Shown here: positions 8,593-15,847 of the stretch, piece after piece
How the letters are laid out: every line of letters starts with the position of its first letter
Numbering within the stretch: position 1 is the first letter of the stretch
Assembly: GCF_012939955.1 (NCBI RefSeq)
Contig: NZ_SPMY01000049.1
Span: 1 to 32,050, forward strand
Reading direction: 5' to 3'
Length of the DNA stretch: 32,050 nt
Origin: Candidatus Accumulibacter phosphatis
GTDB taxonomy: Bacteria; Pseudomonadota; Gammaproteobacteria; Burkholderiales; Rhodocyclaceae
Notes under the pieces: generated by a model
Seen by the model: only the letters and a program-made list of their open reading frames with translations
The model's database searches: none
Told to the model about the DNA's origin: nothing
Translations under genes and position numbers: made by a program

Positions 8593-10891
8593 TTACTTGG
8601 CCGGCTTGGCGCCGTTCTGCTCGAGATAAGTCTTGGCACGCAGGCCGAGGTCTGCCGCCTTGACCTGGTATTGCCAGATCTGCTCGGTCCACAGCGTGGC
8701 GTTGTTCCAGTCCTTCTTGCCAGAAGCGTCGTCAGCCTTGGCCTTGGCGTCCTTGATCTTGCCCAGCTGGTCGACCGCGTCGTCCATCATGGCGACCACA
8801 TCCGGGAAGTCCTTGTAGTTGACACCGGTGATGTAGCCAACCACCGAGTCGATCACCGCCTGCGTATCGACCACTTTCTTCAGCTGCGCCTTGTAGTCCG
8901 CTTCGCTGTAGTTGGTGCCGGCAGTCATCGCGGTCTTGGTCGGTTTCCAGCCTTTCGGCTTGACCAGCAGGTAACCCTGCATCTCGAGGTGCAGCGCCGA
9001 GCAGAACTCCGTGCAGTAGTACGGATAGACGCCTTCCTTGTCAGCCTTGAACTTGACCTGGACCGTCTTGCCCGGCTCGATCGACGCATGCACGTTGTAG
9101 GTCGAGACGGCAAAGCCGTGCGTTTCGTCCTGCGCCCGCTCGAGGTTGGTCAGGTTGATGGTGACTTCGTCACCCACTTCGACCTCGATCGTTTCCGGCG
9201 TGATGTGCGAACGGATCAGCGTGCCGAAGACTTCGACCTTGTTGCCGGTGCGAACGATTTTCTCCTCACCCGCGCGCACAGCACCGGCATGCTTCTTGTC
9301 GGTGCGACTATCGGTACCGACCTTGTAGCGCACACCAGGCTTCAGCTTGTTCGCCTCGATGGCTACCACGTAGTGCGGCTCACCCAGCGGCAGAGGCATG
9401 TCGTAGAGCAGCTGCATCTTGTCTTCGCTGATGTCGATCAACTGGTGATTCTGCGGATGCAGCGGACCAACCGGGGCAAAGCGGTCGATCGACAGCTTGT
9501 TCAGCGCCACCAGGTAGCGACCCTTGGGAGCCATGGAATCGCCTTCCATGGTCATCAGATGGCCGATGTTGTAGTGCACGCTGATCTTGTCGAGGACCTT
9601 GCCTTCGCAGTAGTTCCACTTGGCGACCTGCGAGTCCACATACAGCGAGGTGTAGGCCACGCACGGCTTCGAGTCATACTGGGTATGCAGCGGGCCGAGG
9701 CCGAGCTGGACCTGGGTATGCAGCGCGTCCTGCATGTTGATCACCGGCAGGCCGTAGGGGTCCTTCGACTCGAACTTGCCGGCCTTGATCGCGGCCATGA
9801 TCTTCTCGAAGGAGTACACCGAAACGTGCGTGTCGAGCTTGCCGGAAACGGTGATCAGCTTGCCGTCCGGAGTGACATCGACGCCGTGCGGCGATTTCGG
9901 TTCCGGAACCAGGAAGACGATGCCTTCCTTGATCGAAACATCCAGCGGCAATACGTTGTGGCCGTTGATCTTCTTGGCCTTGCCGGCAGCAACCAACTCG
10001 GCGGCTTTCTTCCAGTTGATGACGTGCATGTAGTCGGTGTCTTTGGCCGAGCAACCCGCTTCATACGGGGGGGCGACCTTTTTCGATACCGCCGACGTAA
10101 CGCTCGGTACAGAAGGAGTTGGTAAACGACCAGCCGTCAGACGGTCCCTTGCCGGCATCCGACAGGTCCTGGCTGTACGGCGGCAACTCGATCGAGAAGG
10201 ACAGCGCCGGATCGATGCGGCCTTCCTTGCGATCGAACTTCCAGTAGGTGACGCCGCCACGGTATTTCTCGTTGAAGTCCTCGAGTGGCTCGAATTTCTT
10301 GTTCGCCAGCGGCGTCGCGTACTGCGCAGCTTCGATCACGTACTCGGTGTCGGGGGTGACGAAAGCGCCGCCGTGCTCGGACTTGTAGATCGGGTTGACG
10401 ACGATCTGCTTGGTCTCGAAATCACGCAGGTCGATGACCGCCAGGCGCGGGTTGGCCTTGTCGTTGATGAACAGGAACTGCCCGTCGTACTGGCCCTGCG
10501 TCTCCGACATCGCCGGGTGGTGGGTATCGCCCCAGGTGATGTCCTTGCCATCGATCTTGCCTTGCGCAAGGATGGCCTTCGAGCTCTCGTCAAAGCCGTA
10601 GCCCTGCCAGGGTTCCGGCGTGAACACGCCGATATATTTGAGGATACGCATCGACGGCACGCCGTAGACAATGACCTGTCCCGACTGGCCGCCGGACGAA
10701 AAGGCGATGAACTCATCGCGCTTTCCGGTCGGCACATAGGTCTTGGCAGCGGCCAGCAGGTCCTGCTGTGAAAGGCTTCGACGCTTCATCACGTCCTGTA
10801 GTGATTCGGCAGCATAGCTGCTGCCGGAAGCTGCGAAGCCAAGTCCTGCGACCAGTAGCAGCGACGCGACTTGCTTCATGCGAAATTCCAT
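8593..10891 (-). CDS. nosZ: NosZ, clade II nitrous oxide reductase (one-base frameshift)
   Basis: NosZ reduces N2O to N2 in the periplasm. The restored product is about 765 aa. The signal peptide is of Sec type (residues 5-27, no twin arginine), the hallmark of clade II. CuZ ligands are visible in DTHHP (124-125), SEHGGAF (173), PLHTQY (402), HYNIGH (439, 444) and HPQNH (478, 482). CuA lies in CTEFCSALHLEM (C626, C630, H634, M637) with H591. About 115 residues follow CuA, with no CXXCH motif, longer than standard NosZ. Seven C on the coding strand (plus-strand G-run 10067-10073) break the frame after residue 275. Six C restore GRPPYEAGC. ATG 10891 follows GGGAGAG. As written, neither half could make an active enzyme. 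Confidence 0.95.
10067..10073. other. homopolymer frameshift site in nosZ
   Basis: The run is seven G on the plus strand. With six, the two reading frames join without loss as KGRPPYEAGC. The upstream frame as written stops with TGA at once, after PPV. Confidence 0.85.
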
Positions 10892-10960
10892 TCTGTCTCT
10901 CCCTTTGAACAATTTGGGTTTGGCTTTCCCGTCCCTATCGCCAAGCGACATGGCGCCACT

Positions 10961-10990
10961 GCGGCAATATGCCGCACATTGTGCGCACAA
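10961..10990. promoter_or_regulatory. two palindromes at the nosZ start region
   Basis: GCGGCA-ATA-TGCCGC (10961-10975) and the perfect 12-bp palindrome TTGTGCGCACAA (10979-10990) lie between the FNR box and nosZ. The second overlaps the predicted nosZ -10. The first spans the predicted transcription start near 10971. Either could be an operator for a second regulator, and the first could form a 5' mRNA hairpin. No regulator is identified. Confidence 0.4.
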
Positions 10991-11047
10991 GCGCTGCGCG
11001 ATAATTTGAGCTGCATCAATTTTCGCCGCGCCGCGCCTTTGCACAAT
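10978..11047. promoter_or_regulatory. bidirectional FNR-type promoter between nosZ and the SCO operon
   Basis: TTGAG-CTGC-ATCAA (11006-11019) differs from the FNR consensus at one base. CACAAT occurs on the minus strand at 10978-10983 and on the plus strand at 11042-11047. Both are centred exactly 32 bp from the box centre, as in FNR class II promoters. Predicted starts are near 10971 (toward nosZ) and 11054 (toward the 155-aa gene). One FNR dimer could serve only one direction at a time at the -41.5 position, or alternate between them. Confidence 0.65.
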
Positions 11048-11172
11048 GGCGGGCTTGCCACTTCGCTGCGCTGCGCGTGCTCACCAAGGCCCCGCCGCCC
11101 TTGCCGCCCCACAAGACGAGACCACTGCGTGCTCGACCTGCCGCAGACCGCCACTGAGCCAGCATTTCTTCG

Positions 11173-11640
11173 ATGACCAAGAACCTCTTGCTCGACGCCA
11201 CAATTCTGCTCGGCCTCGCCGTGCTCGGCGTCATTGGCTACAAGCTAGCCCCCTTGCTCAGCCCGAAGGCTGATATCGAGCTAGCGCTATCGGCGTGCAA
11301 TCTGAACCAGCAGTCGTGCACTGCCGCTCTGCCTGACGGCGGTCAGCTCGAGTTCTCGATCGAACCAAGACCCGTCCCGGCGCTGAAGCCCCTGCAGTTG
11401 CAGGCGACGGTCAGCGGTGGCGAGGTGCGCAGGGTCGAGGTCGATTTCGCCGGTACCGAAATGAAAATGGGCTATAACCGGCCGCAACTGGCGAGCGAGC
11501 CGAGCAACAGCCAGCACTTCTCGGGAGTGGCCAGCCTGCCGGTATGCATCACCGGGAGCATGGAGTGGGATGCGACCGTGCTGGTCGATACCGGCAAGGC
11601 TCTGGTGGCGGTGCCCTTCCGCTTCCAGACCGGCAACTGA
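11173..11640 (+). CDS. membrane-anchored protein of the copper operon, function unknown
   Basis: This 155-aa protein has one N-terminal transmembrane segment (about residues 6-28, LDATILLGLAVLGVIGYKLAPLL), followed by a periplasmic domain. Two cysteines in CNLNQQSC (residues 42-49) and one in LPVCITGSMEWDATV, with MKMGYNRPQL, suggest a beta-sandwich domain with possible metal or redox residues. It is not assigned to a named family here. It starts the operon leading to SCO1 and PCuAC, with 13 bp to the SCO1 start, and is driven by the shared FNR-type promoter. A role in copper delivery or NosZ/oxidase assembly is inferred from context only. Confidence 0.75.
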   Translation: MTKNLLLDATILLGLAVLGVIGYKLAPLLSPKADIELALSACNLNQQSCTAALPDGGQLEFSIEPRPVPALKPLQLQATVSGGEVRRVEVDFAGTEMKMGYNRPQLASEPSNSQHFSGVASLPVCITGSMEWDATVLVDTGKALVAVPFRFQTGN

Positions 11641-11653
11641 AGCCGGCGCGCGC

Positions 11654-12292
11654 ATGAAAACCCGCTTGCTGTTGATCGCCCTGATCGTCGTGCTGAGTAG
11701 CGCGCTGATCTTCCTGATCGCCTTCTGGGAACCGCTGCCGCCAGCGACCATCGCCGCTGCTCCGCCCCACGCCCGCCCGGCGACCGCGGCCAAGCCAGCG
11801 GGAGGCGACTTCACCCTCCACGGAGCACAAGGGCCAGTCTCACTCGCCGACTATCGCGGCAAAGTCGTCCTGCTCTACTTCGGTTATACCTATTGCCCCG
11901 ATGTCTGCCCGACCTCGCTGGCGCTGATCGCGCAGGCGCTGTCCGGCCTCGCAGCCACAGAGCAGCAGCAGGTGCAAGCCTTTTTCATTTCGGTCGACCC
12001 GCGACGCGATAGCGCCGAGCGCCTGCAGGAATACGCGCCCTTCTTTCACCCGACCCTGATCGGCCTGAGCGGCACGCCACAGGAGATCGCCCGCGTCGCC
12101 GCGCAGTATGGCGCCAGTTATCAGGCGCAGCCACCGAATGCACAGGAGCAATACAGCGTCGACCACTCGTCGGCGACCTACCTGATTGATACGCAGGGAA
12201 AACTGGCGCTGACCCTCCCACACGCCTCGACCTCCGCACAGCTCCTTGCCGCCATCCGCGAACACCTGGCAGCGCCCGTTGCCGCCAGGTGA
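11654..12292 (+). CDS. SCO1/SenC copper chaperone
   Basis: This 212-aa membrane-anchored thioredoxin-fold protein has a single helix at residues 5-25 and a proline/alanine linker to about residue 50. The copper site is Cys81 and Cys85 in YCPDVCP, with His171 in VDHSS. SCO proteins insert copper into CuA centres, and both cytochrome oxidase and NosZ have CuA, so NosZ is the natural client here. An in-frame extension upstream to 11570 overlaps the previous gene and was not used; ATG 11654 gives the signal-anchor start. The preceding ribosome site is poor. Confidence 0.92.
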   Translation: MKTRLLLIALIVVLSSALIFLIAFWEPLPPATIAAAPPHARPATAAKPAGGDFTLHGAQGPVSLADYRGKVVLLYFGYTYCPDVCPTSLALIAQALSGLAATEQQQVQAFFISVDPRRDSAERLQEYAPFFHPTLIGLSGTPQEIARVAAQYGASYQAQPPNAQEQYSVDHSSATYLIDTQGKLALTLPHASTSAQLLAAIREHLAAPVAAR

Positions 12293-12341
12293 GACCAACA
12301 ACATCCCACTCGATCAGTTACCGACAGGAGAACTCTCAACC

Positions 12342-12836
12342 ATGCGTTTGCATCCCGCTCTCATCATCCTTGCCGCGGCACTCACCCTACCCTTGCCCAC
12401 CCTGGGCAGTGAAACCAGTGAAACCGATCTGACCATCGCCGGCGCCTATGTGCGCATGGTGCCGCCGGGAACGCCCAACAGCGCCGCCTTCATGACCATC
12501 AGCAACCGCGGCAGCAGCGACCGCAAGCTGATCCAGGCAGCAAGCCCGGTCGCCAGGAAAGTCGAGTTGCACACCCACCTCAATGACCAGGGCATGATGC
12601 GCATGCGCCAGGTCGCGGACATCGAGATCAAGGCCGGAGCGCAGACCGAACTCAAGCCCGGCAGCTACCACGTGATGCTGCTTGACCTCCAGCAGCCACT
12701 GCAAGAGGGTGACAGCGTAGCCCTCACGCTGCGCTTCGACGACGGCAGCACCAAAGAGATCGACGCCGCGGTCAGGAAACCCCAGACGGAAATGAAAGCC
12801 CAGGACACTCCCGCGCAGGGCGCGATGAAGCACTGA
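12342..12836 (+). CDS. PCuAC-type periplasmic copper chaperone
   Basis: This 164-aa exported protein has a signal peptide of about 22 residues and the PCuAC (DUF461) fold. Copper ligands match the family pattern, with His and Met in ELHTH, MMRM and SYHVM. The C-terminus ends in Met and His (GAMKH), which may add a metal site. PCuAC hands Cu(I) to SCO or directly to CuA sites. ATG 12342 has CAGGAG eleven bases upstream and lies 49 bp after SCO1. It is the last gene of the plus-strand copper operon and is convergent with the 56-aa gene. Confidence 0.93.
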   Translation: MRLHPALIILAAALTLPLPTLGSETSETDLTIAGAYVRMVPPGTPNSAAFMTISNRGSSDRKLIQAASPVARKVELHTHLNDQGMMRMRQVADIEIKAGAQTELKPGSYHVMLLDLQQPLQEGDSVALTLRFDDGSTKEIDAAVRKPQTEMKAQDTPAQGAMKH

Positions 12837-12888
12837 GCGAAGGCCCATCGGCCGCTGCCGCAGGCAGGCACCAAGACCTCTGCCCTGG

Positions 12889-13059
12889 CTATCGGCGAGC
12901 GCCGTAGATGCGGGCCTTCCTGCGCCAGCAAGCAGGCTTCTGCAAGGCCGAAACATCCATCCGCGGCGCCGTGAAGATCTCCTGCGCAACAGCCCAGCGC
13001 TGAGTCTCCGCCTGATAGACGCCTGCGATCTGCTCAAACAACTTTTGAATGCGATTCAT
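12889..13059 (-). CDS. 56-aa hypothetical protein
   Basis: This short basic protein (MNRIQKLFEQIAGVYQAETQ at the N-terminus) has no recognised domain. The first 25 residues could form an amphipathic helix, and the tail is rich in Arg and Lys. The ribosome site GAGGAG eight bases before the ATG and the A-tract-rich upstream DNA support a real gene. In the raw frame it is continuous with an open frame reaching to 14121, but nothing between about 13060 and 13780 looks like protein. Function is unknown. Confidence 0.55.
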   Translation of the reverse strand: MNRIQKLFEQIAGVYQAETQRWAVAQEIFTAPRMDVSALQKPACWRRKARIYGARR

Positions 13060-13132
13060 GGTGACTGACTCCTCTATCGGGATCGGTTGATCGAATTCGC
13101 TGCAGCGGATGCAAGAATACCGAACAGCTGTA

Positions 13133-13172
13133 TTTTTTGTACAGCTTTTTTGCAGTTTTTTTGCAGTTTTTT
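13133..13172. promoter_or_regulatory. phased T-tracts, likely bent DNA
   Basis: Four runs of 6-7 T are centred near 13135.5, 13148.5, 13159 and 13169.5, so the last three repeat at about 10.5 bp with GCAG between them. Phased A/T-tracts at helical period bend DNA. On the minus strand they form A-tracts about 75-115 bp upstream of the 56-aa gene, where an UP element would sit. TATTCT at about 13113-13118 on that strand is a weak -10 candidate. Confidence 0.5.
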
Positions 13173-13174
13173 CG

Positions 13175-13779
13175 TGCCGCAAGCACTCATGGCTTCGTTC
13201 TGCGAATGCACGGCAGAAAGCCCTTCTGACCACCCCCCCGTGCTCCAACCAGCGAAATCCGTGGGCAGTGGCCGCCCCCAACAATCCCGATGCTGCTTGA
13301 CAGTGCAGCCGGCTAATGGCGCTTTGCCTGGGTTTCCTGTACCCATTTTTTGGCATTTTTGTGAGCTCAGGTCCTTCCCCCTGCCCTGGGGAAAAGCCAA
13401 GACCGGAGCGCGCATGTCCCCGTAGCGCACGACCGCGCTTCGCCGCCGCCGCTTGCCGGCGCGAGCACCCGCCAGCGAACTGTCCGCGAGAGACTCCTGC
13501 TTCGATCGGCAAGCCTCGCCGCTCCTCGCCTGCGCCTTTTCTTCGCCGGCCCGGCGCACACTGGCGCAGCCGCAAGGCCTGCTGCTCGACCTTCGCCGCA
13601 GCGAAGCGTCCCGGCGACGATTGCTGCTCCCCGGGCAAGCAAAAAAGTCGTCGCGGCCAGGCTTTTTGCGCGAAGTGCAAGGCAGCGACGCTTGCCACAC
13701 GAGCCATTTTTTCAGGCGCGCGCCGCACAAAGCCTGGCGCTTGCGGTTCGAAAGCTTGCCTTTTGCCGAAATTTGGCTC
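13175..13779. other. 600-bp GC-rich stretch without a credible gene
   Basis: Several frames on both strands are open, but the translations are Arg/Ala/Pro-rich and carry no signal, fold or motif. None has a good ribosome site. The stretch separates the 56-aa gene from the Mrr-like remnant. It might be a degenerate or repetitive element, which cannot be decided from one copy. Confidence 0.5.
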
Positions 13780-14118
13780 GATTGCCCTGATACCACGGCA
13801 CTTCGGAAAAGCCGTGCATCCCCAGAACACGCGAAAGAGGTCTTCGCGTTTGCGTCGTTTGCAGAAGGATGTGGCTGCGCCGGCCAAGAAAACCAGAGGG
13901 ACGATGAACTGAGCGTAGAAGGCTAGCGCCTTGGCCATCTGACTGACCACCATCTGCCCAATCTGCCCGGCTGGCGCATGTATAGGCAGATCCGCAGACG
14001 CATACCTGTGCAAGAGCGCATAGGCGACGACCGCCAGGATGCTCCCGAGCCACCACGGCAGCATCGCAGCAATTCCGAAGAGGGCTTCGAAAGCGCCGCT
14101 GTTCCTTCTTCTTGCCAT
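13780..14118 (-). pseudogene. collapsed Mrr-like nuclease/zinc-ribbon membrane protein
   Basis: The frame encodes about 113 residues that look genuine. They comprise a basic start (MARRRNSG), two transmembrane helices (about residues 14-35 and 67-84), then CKRRKREDLF joined directly to RVFWGCTAFPKCRGIRAI. The last block is the second half of a topoisomerase-type zinc ribbon. Known proteins with this N-terminus and tail usually carry a type IV Mrr-like endonuclease domain and the first Cys pair between them. These are missing, so an internal deletion is inferred. The stop after the zinc ribbon is also lost and the frame runs on. A natural short fusion is possible. A GTG at 14121 is the alternative start. 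Confidence 0.5.
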
Positions 14119-14165
14119 CACTGGCTACTGTCATCATGCCTGCCCCGCCCCATGAAGCGCTCCGG

Positions 14166-14723
14166 CTATCGTCGCATCGTTGCGCGAATGTCAAACGATG
14201 CTGCGATTTTACCTACACCAACCGAAACCGCGGCGAGGTTGAGCTGGGCGTACTTTTGGGCAGAAGAGACAGCCAGCCGCCCGGACATGCGACGATTGTA
14301 GCCGCTGTAAGTACACCCGGAGAATGTCACGTCGAGGTTTGCAATAGTTGCCATCCCGCCCGGCGTAGCAAGTCCCTTCAACTGGCAACCGTTTTCAGGG
14401 CTTGAACCCACTACTTTGCCCTGTGGATCAATTTCGATGATCATCTGAACCACGGCATGTGCCTCGGGCGAAGCGGCTCCAGCGATATTCGTTTGATATT
14501 GCGCCTGGCCTCGCCAAGCACCCGTGCTTGTCGTGTAGGCGGAATTGGCAAGGTCACCAACGGCGTTGTTCGGTTTTCCTTGCGGCCGCAGCTTGCTTTG
14601 TCCCTGGTCGGAAGCGCAAGGGCGGTCAGTCAGGAGCGTCCGGCCGTCCTCGACGCATCGATATTGGGCGTGAGCGCTTGAGGCAATGAAGCCGATGGCA
14701 ACGGTTGCTAGCAGATTATTCAT
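14166..14723 (-). CDS. secreted hypothetical protein, DUF4124-like N-terminus
   Basis: This 185-aa protein has a signal peptide (residues 1-19, ending AHA). The opening QYRCVEDGRTLLTDRPC resembles the DUF4124 pattern of a small Cys-paired domain in periplasmic proteins. The rest (about residues 70-185) is Ser/Gly/Ala-rich with a further Cys pair (NGCQL and SGCTY) and suggests a beta-rich fold. It ends 45 bp before the Mrr-like remnant. No function is assigned. The ribosome site is weak. Confidence 0.65.
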   Translation of the reverse strand: MNNLLATVAIGFIASSAHAQYRCVEDGRTLLTDRPCASDQGQSKLRPQGKPNNAVGDLANSAYTTSTGAWRGQAQYQTNIAGAASPEAHAVVQMIIEIDPQGKVVGSSPENGCQLKGLATPGGMATIANLDVTFSGCTYSGYNRRMSGRLAVSSAQKYAQLNLAAVSVGVGKIAASFDIRATMRR

Positions 14724-14790
14724 TTCATGCTCGGTGCAAGTCAGCAGCGTCGAATAGTTTCCCTATATCTTACCGGCAGCATGGATCATC

Positions 14791-14837
14791 GGGTCAAGTC
14801 TTTCCCCGGGCCCTGGGAACAAGTCAAGACCTGACCC
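14791..14837. repeat. REP-like palindrome
   Basis: GGGTCAAGTCTT (14791-14802) and AAGACCTGACCC (14826-14837) are inverted with one mismatch around a GC-rich loop containing CCCGGGCCC. The right arm context AGTCAAGACCTGACCCCGTC is matched at 17 of 20 bases at 17171-17190. This is the type of short palindrome scattered in betaproteobacterial genomes and moved by REP-associated transposases. No such transposase is in the window. Confidence 0.6.
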
Positions 14838-14931
14838 CGTCGGCGCTTCGCGCGATATACGATTCGCGCGTGCAGTCGGCAAGGCCGCGCAACAACATGG
14901 CGTCGTTCATCCGCTGGCGTAATTCAGTCAT
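14824..14931 (-). pseudogene. N-terminal stub of a tyrosine recombinase
   Basis: This 35-residue frame opens LRQRMNDAMLLRGLADCTRE, which resembles the SAM-like N-terminal DNA-binding region of XerC/integrase-type tyrosine recombinases. ATG 14931 has a strong GAGGAG site six bases upstream. The frame ends with TGA inside the REP-like palindrome, so the catalytic domain is absent. The frame is also open upstream to 15075 with a hydrophobic stretch (AQLLLLMVIDAIFVIGNV), whose origin is not recognised. Best read as a gene cut by REP insertion or by a deletion ending at the REP. Confidence 0.5.
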
Positions 14932-15166
14932 CTCGTTCTCCTCGTTCTCCTCGTCAGGATCGGGAACATTCCCAATGACGAAGATCGCATCGATGACCAT
15001 CAGCAAAAGCAGTTGCGCTTTCTCAGGATGAAGGCGCCTCAGAAACGGCAACGCGGCGGCGGGATTCCCCAACACCGCGGTAGCGGTTTAGTTCAACGAA
15101 ATTATTGAGCGGCGGAATCTCCTTGCTTTGCTGAGGTTTGATGATCTCCAACGAGCATAGCGACAA

Positions 15167-15814
15167 TCATCGAACCATATTCTGCCAAGCGGTAGTAAAC
15201 TTCCAAGCCGCAGCCGCGACCTTGTCCGCTGTCATGCCTGGTTTATAAAGCGCTGATCCCAAGCCGAAGCCTGTCGCCCCGGCACTAAGATACGGCTGCA
15301 TGTTCTCCGGCGTGATGCCGCCGACGGGCAGTAGGCGCGTCCCCTTGGGTAGCACAACACGGATCGCCTTAAGAATTGCTGGTGTGACCAGTTCCGCCGG
15401 AAAAATCTTTAGCGCATCGGCACCCGCCGCCAGCGCTGCAAAGGACTCGGTTGGGGTAGCTACACCTGGCGCACAGATCAGTCCCGCGTCTTTGGCCGCA
15501 CGAATCACCGCGGTATCCGCATGCGGCATGACTACCAGTTCGCCACCGCAGGCCTTGAGTTGCTGAACGTTCTCGATCGTCATCATGGTGCCGGCACCGA
15601 CCAGCGCATCAAGGGGCAAGGCACGGCGAATCGTGGCGATGCTGGCGAAAGGATCGGGTGAGTTGAGCGGCACTTCGATCAGGCGGAAGCCTGCTTCGTA
15701 GAGTTTCAGCGCAACACCTTCCGACTCCTCCGGCTTTAGGCCCCGCAGAATGGCGACCAGTGGCAGTTTTGAGTTGGCTGAAGCAAAACGTTCAGCGACA
15801 GAATTAGTCGACAT
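15167..15814 (-). CDS. dgoA: 2-dehydro-3-deoxy-6-phosphogalactonate aldolase
   Basis: This 215-aa cytoplasmic class I aldolase of the KDPG/KDPGal family cleaves 2-dehydro-3-deoxy-6-phosphogalactonate to pyruvate and glyceraldehyde 3-phosphate. The Schiff-base lysine is K136 in ADALKIFPAE and the catalytic glutamate is E47 in LIEVPLNS. VGAGTM and LPVGGITPENM are phosphate and substrate loops. The block PLVAILRGLKPEES and the pairing with dgoK point to the galactonate enzyme rather than Eda. AGGGA precedes the ATG. It is 33 bp downstream of dgoK and probably cotranscribed. Confidence 0.9.
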   Translation of the reverse strand: MSTNSVAERFASANSKLPLVAILRGLKPEESEGVALKLYEAGFRLIEVPLNSPDPFASIATIRRALPLDALVGAGTMMTIENVQQLKACGGELVVMPHADTAVIRAAKDAGLICAPGVATPTESFAALAAGADALKIFPAELVTPAILKAIRVVLPKGTRLLPVGGITPENMQPYLSAGATGFGLGSALYKPGMTADKVAAAAWKFTTAWQNMVR

Positions 15815-15847
15815 TTTCGATTCCCTATTAGATTTCAGGGCATTGCC

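Noticed and set aside
12889-14121. One 410-aa protein on the minus strand
   Set aside because: Only its first ~113 residues and last 56 residues look like protein. The middle is Arg/Ala/Pro-rich noise and each end has its own plausible start.
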